DNA from: CAZWIT01 sp964533435
Lineage (GTDB): Bacteria > Patescibacteriota > Patescibacteriia > UBA1558 > GWA2-36-10
Length of the DNA stretch: 9,364 nt
Reading direction: 5' to 3'
Assembly (NCBI GenBank): GCA_964533435.1
Contig: CAZHLU010000037.1
Span: forward strand, 1-9,364
Made by a program: the position numbers and the translations under genes. Positions 5,439 to 9,364 of this stretch are shown piece by piece. Position 1 is the first letter of the stretch. Every line of letters starts with the position of its first letter. The notes beneath the pieces were generated by a model. The model made no database searches. It saw only the letters and a program-made list of their open reading frames with translations, and was not told the origin of the DNA.

Positions 5439-5947
5439 TATTCTAAAATTGATTTTAAACTTTTTACTGCTTCTGGTAAAAATGGCCTGACTACAACCGA
5501 AACATTTTTAACCACTGGTGCAGCGCTAGATTGCACTAAGGACTTATTAATAGTTTCGCTAATAGGAAAAAGTGAAATTAAATAAACTATAGAAGCTACT
5601 GCGAATACACCACCTATCAAACCAACTACAGCACCTAATAATTTATTTACTAAATCTATAAAAGGAATAATATGAAAAATAGTGTTGATTAATTTTACTA
5701 ATAAACTCACTACCAAATTAACGCCAATAAAAATTAAAATGAAAGCTAAAATATTAGCTAAATTAATATTATCAATATTAATCAACTTAGCCAGACTTGC
5801 TCCTACTACTGACATAAATCTACCCCCTAAAACTATGCCCCCAATAATGCCAAAAAATCCACCAATAGCACCAATTAGACCAGAGCGAAAACCCTGCCAG
5901 ACAAAAACTAATAAAATTACTAATAAAATTACATCAAATAAATTCAT
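5438..5947 (-). CDS. CvpA family integral membrane protein
   Basis: Member of the CvpA family, small membrane proteins named for a role in colicin V production in E. coli; the general function is unknown. The 169 residues begin NLFDVILLVILLVFVWQGF with the typical D5 in the first span and the G-F/RSG turn (19-23), then a very Gly-rich second span (24-42), a third span near 64-86 and a fourth near 104-127 preceded by DLVNKLLG, a common family feature. The C-terminal 40 residues are polar. ATG at 5947 lies 16 bases after the metG stop, in AT-only sequence with no Shine-Dalgarno site. It overlaps tatD by one base. Confidence 0.88.
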   Translation of the reverse strand: MNLFDVILLVILLVFVWQGFRSGLIGAIGGFFGIIGGIVLGGRFMSVVGASLAKLINIDNINLANILAFILIFIGVNLVVSLLVKLINTIFHIIPFIDLVNKLLGAVVGLIGGVFAVASIVYLISLFPISETINKSLVQSSAAPVVKNVSVVVRPFLPEAVKSLKSILE

Positions 5948-5963
5948 AATTTTTTATTTAAAA

Positions 5964-7418
5964 TTAAATATTTAGTCGCTTAAATAGGGGTTCAACTGGC
6001 TTAACTACTTTTGGAGCTAAAATAATCTGCTTCATTTTAGTAGCTGTTTGAGGTAAGAATGGTTCTAAGGCAATAGCAATGCTGTAAAGATCATTAGCTA
6101 AATTTTGCAAAATATTTTTAACTTCTTCTTTTTTACCAGCCTTATATAAAACCCAGGGTTGTTGTTTATCAATGATTTCATTTGACGTTTGCACCACTGA
6201 CCAGATACTCAGTAAAGCTTCGCGTAATTTTAATTGTTCCAAAGACTTTCCTACTTGATCAGGCAAATCACTAGCAAAAGGTTTATCAATAATGCCATCT
6301 AGATACTGCTCAATCATATTGGTCACTCGATTTACTAAATTACCTAAACCATTTACCAAATCAGCATTATACTTAGTAACAAAATCACTTTGCCTCACAT
6401 CACTTTCAAAGCCAAAAGAAAATGGTGATACTAATAAATATTTAGTAGCTTCTGCACCAAATTTAGTTACTAATTCATTAGGATCAATTACATTACCAAT
6501 TGTTTTACTCATCTTTTGGCCATTGATAGTAAAATAACCATGTATCGCCAAACGCTTAGGCAATGGCAAATCTAATGCCAGCAGTATTGCTGGCCAATAC
6601 AGAGCGTGAAATTTTAAAATATCCAAACCTAAAACTTGGATATCAGCTGGCCAGAATTTTTTAAAATCAGCACCTTTAGGATAATCTAAAGCGGTAATAT
6701 AATTAGATAGTGCATCAATCCAAACATAAACTTTTTGATTTTTATCCCAAGGTAAATCAATACCCCAGGAAACACTTTTGGCTGAACGAGAAATAGAAAA
6801 ATCTGGTAAATGTTGCTTATCAATTAAACCCAAAACTTCATTTTTACGAGATTTAGGATAAATTTCTAATTCCTCAGTTTCAATAGCTTTTTTAATCTGC
6901 GGTAAAAAATCACTTAATTTAAAAAACCAATTTTTTTCTGTAAGTGTCTGTGGTGCAATTTTGTGATCTACACACAAACCATCTATAAGCTCGCTTTCTA
7001 GAATAAATTTTTCACAACCAGTACAATACAAGCCTTGATAATCTGCCTCATATAAAACGCCTTTGTCTTTTAATTTATTTAAAATATCAACTACTATTTT
7101 TTCATGAGCCAAATCCGTAGTACGAATAAAATAGTTATAATTAATATCTAAATTTCCCCAAGCAGTTTTAAATTGAGCGCTAACTTTATCACAAAAATCC
7201 TGCACTGCTAGATTTTGTTTTTTAGCAGCTTCAGCTACTTTCATACCGTGTTCATCAGTACCAGTCAAAAAATATGTCTGCGTATCACCTAGTTTCAAAC
7301 GATAATAACGAGCCATGATATCAGCTACCACCGTAGTATAAGCATGACCAATATGTGGTTTATCATTGATATAATAGATAGGCGTGCTAATGTAAAATTT
7401 TTCTTTGTCTTTTTTCAT
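5964..7418 (-). CDS. metG: Methionyl-tRNA synthetase, short form
   Basis: Charges tRNA-Met and initiator tRNA with methionine (class I synthetase). Numbered from the ATG at 7418 (484 residues): HIGH at 22-25, the GTDEHG segment at 53-58, a zinc knuckle C132-x2-C135 and C149-x2-H152 with the same spacing as the Thermus thermophilus enzyme, WIDALSNY (233-240), and the KMSKS loop as KMSKT at 302-306, followed by IGNVIDP. The anticodon-binding helical domain follows to the end. The C-terminal EMAP/Trbp111-like tRNA-binding domain found in longer bacterial forms is missing, so the enzyme may be monomeric. The open frame can be extended to a TTG at 7433, but the ATG one base after the preceding stop is more likely. 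No Shine-Dalgarno site is visible; translation is probably coupled. Confidence 0.97.
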   Translation of the reverse strand: MKKDKEKFYISTPIYYINDKPHIGHAYTTVVADIMARYYRLKLGDTQTYFLTGTDEHGMKVAEAAKKQNLAVQDFCDKVSAQFKTAWGNLDINYNYFIRTTDLAHEKIVVDILNKLKDKGVLYEADYQGLYCTGCEKFILESELIDGLCVDHKIAPQTLTEKNWFFKLSDFLPQIKKAIETEELEIYPKSRKNEVLGLIDKQHLPDFSISRSAKSVSWGIDLPWDKNQKVYVWIDALSNYITALDYPKGADFKKFWPADIQVLGLDILKFHALYWPAILLALDLPLPKRLAIHGYFTINGQKMSKTIGNVIDPNELVTKFGAEATKYLLVSPFSFGFESDVRQSDFVTKYNADLVNGLGNLVNRVTNMIEQYLDGIIDKPFASDLPDQVGKSLEQLKLREALLSIWSVVQTSNEIIDKQQPWVLYKAGKKEEVKNILQNLANDLYSIAIALEPFLPQTATKMKQIILAPKVVKPVEPLFKRLNI

Positions 7419-7419
7419 A

Positions 7420-7686
7420 TTACTTACTAACAATACTGCTTTTAGCTACAATACCGTATAATTTGTTTAATTTACTAGTTAAATCTTTTATTTGTTTAGT
7501 TGTCGCTGCGATTGCTACAACTATCAAACCTGTGCAATGTTCAATGCACATTGGCTGGACATTGACGCCTAGACGAGCAGAAATCAAATGACCATTGTCG
7601 GTCAAGATTTGCTGTACATCTTTAGCGTGACTTTGTCTATCTTCTACCAGAATAGTAATTGTACCTAGTTGTTTTTTGCTTTGCAT
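7420..7686 (-). CDS. Small ACT-like protein resembling the TM1266 (iron-only hydrogenase system regulator) family
   Basis: An 88-residue single-domain protein with the beta-alpha-beta layout of an ACT/ferredoxin-like fold. By eye it follows the TM1266 family along its whole length: LGTITILVEDR (7-17, with the characteristic VEDR), a helix ending in the ILTDNGHLISARLG segment (27-40, family form ILSEYGDIIVGRMG), a beta strand LIVVAIAATT (54-63) and a C-terminal IKDLTSKLNKLYGIVAKSSIV (family form IGALTGKLGMLKGVKVKSALT). It differs by a cysteine/histidine cluster, MCIEHC (C47, H50, C51). The family is named from its place beside [FeFe]-hydrogenase maturation genes; none occurs here, so the role is open. 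The start is taken as ATG at 7686, one base after the upstream stop; the longer frame from GTG at 7749 would run into the neighbouring gene. Confidence 0.75.
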   Translation of the reverse strand: MQSKKQLGTITILVEDRQSHAKDVQQILTDNGHLISARLGVNVQPMCIEHCTGLIVVAIAATTKQIKDLTSKLNKLYGIVAKSSIVSK

Positions 7687-7687
7687 A

Positions 7688-7966
7688 TTATTGTTGTAAA
7701 TAATTTTCAAAAGCTTCTCGTAAAATAGTACCAAATGCCTTGGCATCACCAGCTAACTCGCCACCTTTTATTAATTGTTCCTGGCTCAAAACATGCATTG
7801 AGGCCGTTAGTAAAAATGGTATTCTATTTTGACGACTGGCTGGTAATTCGGCCTTTACTTTGGCAATAAAATCAGCTACCGAACAACCAAAAACTTCTTC
7901 TAATATTTTTTCATTATCTGGTTTTTCTGGCGTTGGACTTTGTTTTAAAAAATCATTTTCATTCAT
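7688..7966 (-). CDS. Uncharacterised 92-residue protein
   Basis: I do not recognise this protein. It is soluble, with a polar, proline-containing N-terminus (1-20) and then mostly helical sequence. The most distinctive parts are ILEEVFGCSVADFIAKVKAE (21-40), RQNRIPFLLTASMHVLSQEQ (45-64) and the C-terminal helix KAFGTILREAFENYLQQ (76-92). One cysteine (C28) is present. It is real by context: it fills the gap exactly between the NUDIX gene (4-base gap) and the ACT-like gene (1-base gap, junction TAATATG) on the same strand, and its base composition matches its neighbours. The tight coupling to the ACT-like gene suggests the two products may work together, but this is inference only. Confidence 0.75.
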   Translation of the reverse strand: MNENDFLKQSPTPEKPDNEKILEEVFGCSVADFIAKVKAELPASRQNRIPFLLTASMHVLSQEQLIKGGELAGDAKAFGTILREAFENYLQQ

Positions 7967-7970
7967 AAGA

Positions 7971-8408
7971 TTATTTTATTTTGTTACACAAATCAAATGC
8001 TTTTGATAATACTGTATCTAAATGAGGCCAAACATACTGATAATCTTGAATTTGATTCCTGGTAATCCATTTAAAAGATGAGTGTTCTGTCAAATCATTA
8101 TTTTTTACATCCTCATTAGAACTTATCAAACTAATAATCGCACAAATAGGCGCAGTCAACTTATCACCGCTAGAATTATTATAGAGCACTAAATAATCTA
8201 CAATTCCTAAATTTTTAAATTCATTAATATTTAATTCTTCTTTTAATTCTCGTGCAAAAGCTATTTTTGCGTCCTCACCTTCATCTATCCTACCACCAGG
8301 CAGTCCCCAAAAATCAGGTCTTTTAACTGACTCCAGGATTAAACATTTATCATCTTTGATCCAAACAGCGGGTTGTGAAACCCAAAATTTTTGCATCTCT
8401 TTGTTCAT
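7971..8408 (-). CDS. NUDIX hydrolase
   Basis: Hydrolase of the NUDIX superfamily, which cleaves nucleoside diphosphates linked to another group, such as oxidised or surplus nucleotides; the substrate cannot be told from the sequence. The Nudix box runs from G39 to I61: G39-x5-E45-x7-R53-E54-L55-x-E57-E58-x-N60-I61. All metal-binding acidic residues are present; only the glycine of the usual EExGU ending is replaced by N60. The box is preceded by the common WGLPGG approach (34-39). At 145 residues it is a single-domain enzyme. The ATG at 8408 overlaps the rsmI stop in an ATGA junction, so the two are probably translated in a coupled way. Confidence 0.94.
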   Translation of the reverse strand: MNKEMQKFWVSQPAVWIKDDKCLILESVKRPDFWGLPGGRIDEGEDAKIAFARELKEELNINEFKNLGIVDYLVLYNNSSGDKLTAPICAIISLISSNEDVKNNDLTEHSSFKWITRNQIQDYQYVWPHLDTVLSKAFDLCNKIK

Positions 8409-9076
8409 TGCTTATCCACTATAATTACAAACTCCCCTTTTAAGGCTTTGGGGTTATCTTTTAAAATTTTTAAAATACTTTCAGCAGTACCACGATAAAC
8501 TGTTTCAAACTGTTTAGTCAGCTCACGACCGACAATTAACTTCTTAGGACAATCAGCAAGTTGTGCTAAAGTTTTATCAATTCGATGCACTGATTCAAAA
8601 AATATTACTGGCACATCTGCTTCTTTGATTTTATTGATTAAAGTTTGGCGACCCTTTTTGTGTGGTAAAAATCCATAAAAACTAAAGTTGTCCAAAGCTA
8701 CACCAGCAATTGAAATAATAGCAGCCAGTGCCGAAGGCCCTGGAATTGGAATAATCTCTACGTTTGGTAATTCGCTTAAAATTAATTCTATTAATTTTCC
8801 GCCTGGATCAGAAATACCTGGCGTACCAGCATCAGAAACTAAAGCTAAATCTTTTCCAGAAACTAACAACTTTTTAATTACCTGCCAATCAGATCCACTG
8901 CTATGTTGTTGCCAAGTTAATAATTTTTTATCGAGCTTATAAAAATTTAATAATTTAGCAGTTACTCTTTTATCCTCGGCTAAAACAAAATCAACTTCTT
9001 TTAAAATACGTAAAGCTCGTAAAGTCAAATCTTCTAAATTACCGATCGGTGTAGCAATAATATAAAGTTTAGCCAT
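8405..9076 (-). CDS. rsmI: 16S rRNA (cytidine-1402-2'-O)-methyltransferase
   Basis: RsmI adds the 2'-O-methyl group to C1402 of 16S rRNA at the ribosomal decoding centre, using S-adenosylmethionine. The tetrapyrrole methylase-type fold is clear: LYIIATPIGNLEDLTLRAL (4-22), VLAEDKRVT (31-39), ALVSDAGTPGISDPG (77-91 region), IPGPSALAA, then FYGFLPHKKGRQ, FFESVHRI, VGRELTKQFETVYRGT, and KGEFVIIV near the end. At 223 residues it is shorter than the usual 270-290 because it ends after the methylase domain and lacks the C-terminal extension. The usual AEDTR motif reads AEDKR here (T to K at residue 36). The ATG at 9076 overlaps the upstream stop (TAATG) and the NUDIX gene by four bases. Confidence 0.96.
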   Translation of the reverse strand: MAKLYIIATPIGNLEDLTLRALRILKEVDFVLAEDKRVTAKLLNFYKLDKKLLTWQQHSSGSDWQVIKKLLVSGKDLALVSDAGTPGISDPGGKLIELILSELPNVEIIPIPGPSALAAIISIAGVALDNFSFYGFLPHKKGRQTLINKIKEADVPVIFFESVHRIDKTLAQLADCPKKLIVGRELTKQFETVYRGTAESILKILKDNPKALKGEFVIIVDKQ

Positions 9077-9364
9077 TATGAATTACTATCTTTATTTTTA
9101 GCCATTAAAATTTCTAAGTAAACAGCTAGAGCGGTGGTTACCGGAACAGCCAGTAGTGCTCCCATTACTCCTGCTAGTTTACCACCAGCTAAAATTACTA
9201 AAATAACTACTAACGGATTTAAACCAGTGCTTCTACCCATTACTTTAGGTACAATTAATTGATTTTCTAATTGTTGAATAACTAAATAGACAATTGCTAC
9301 CCAAAAAGCTTTAATTGGACTATCAGCAAAAGCAAAGAAAATTCCAGGAATAGCAGCTAACCAT
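9076..9364 (-). CDS. AI-2E family transporter (C-terminal part, cut by window edge)
   Basis: C-terminal 95 residues of an AI-2E family (PerM/TqsA/YhhT-like) multi-span membrane protein; members are reported as exporters of small molecules or as Na+/H+ antiporters, and the substrate here is unknown. The family signature is present: QQLENQLIVPKVMGRSTGLN, then the membrane spans LVVILVILAGGKLAG and VMGALLAVPVTTAL, and a short polar tail ending KNKDSNS. The upstream part lies outside the window, so length and start cannot be judged. Its stop overlaps the rsmI start by one base (TAATG), which places it in the same operon. Confidence 0.93.
   Translation of the reverse strand, partial: WLAAIPGIFFAFADSPIKAFWVAIVYLVIQQLENQLIVPKVMGRSTGLNPLVVILVILAGGKLAGVMGALLAVPVTTALAVYLEILMAKNKDSNS

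Noticed and set aside
5682..5975. Plus-strand open frame of 97 codons
   Set aside because: Antisense to cvpA with a Lys/Pro/Ile-rich translation and no ribosome binding site.
7419..7433. Longer metG start at TTG 7433
   Set aside because: It would add only five residues, uses a rare start codon and overlaps the upstream gene; the ATG at 7418 immediately after the stop is more plausible.
7687..7749. Longer start (GTG 7749) for the ACT-like gene
   Set aside because: The added residues lie inside the preceding gene and the similarity to the TM1266 family begins only after the ATG at 7686.
8405..9076. Recoded TGA (Gly or Trp), as in some CPR groups
   Set aside because: rsmI ends properly with TGA at the conserved KGEFVIIV terminus, and no gene in the window needs read-through of TGA.

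Overview
This 9.4 kb window looks like a chromosomal segment from a low-GC bacterium with a compact genome, most likely a member of the Candidate Phyla Radiation (Patescibacteria). That placement is an inference. It rests on AT-rich sequence (about one third GC by eye), tightly packed genes that mostly lack Shine-Dalgarno sites, a shortened ATP synthase delta subunit, and a solitary uncharacterised gene of a kind I associate with that group. The standard genetic code is used: rsmI ends in TGA and no gene needs TGA read as an amino acid.

Almost everything is on the minus strand, so it is best read from high to low coordinates. From 9364 to 3584 there is one tightly packed run: the C-terminus of an AI-2E family membrane protein, rsmI (16S rRNA methyltransferase), a NUDIX hydrolase, an unrecognised 92-residue protein, a small ACT-like protein resembling the TM1266 'iron-only hydrogenase system regulator' family, metG (methionyl-tRNA synthetase), a CvpA-family membrane protein, a TatD-family nuclease and rmuC. 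Junctions are overlaps (ATGA, TAATG) or gaps of a few bases, which suggests a translationally coupled operon. It is closed by a hairpin and T-tract just after rmuC. The rsmI, metG and tatD neighbourhood echoes the rsmI-metS-tatD region of Bacillus subtilis.

A single plus-strand gene (2980-3495) sits between this operon and the next. It is an isolated transcription unit with a near-consensus promoter, a perfect AGGAGGT ribosome binding site and its own terminator. Its GC content is clearly higher than its surroundings (42-53% in three sampled lines against about a third). I do not recognise its product. It is the most unusual item here.

From 2785 to the left edge runs the F-type ATP synthase operon in the usual order: atpZ/atpI-like, atpB (a), atpE (c), atpF (b), atpH (delta), atpA (alpha, cut by the window edge). 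A good minus-strand promoter lies just upstream, back to back with that of the plus-strand gene. The c subunit has the ion-carrying glutamate but lacks the side-chain ligands typical of Na+ rotors, so a proton-driven enzyme is likely. The atpE-atpF gap holds an 85-bp inverted-repeat element, resembling a MITE or REP-type repeat, that abuts the atpF start codon, plus a second hairpin. These could affect the differential expression of c and b.

I found no tRNA, rRNA, CRISPR array or transposase gene. No gene-free stretch exceeds 300 bases.
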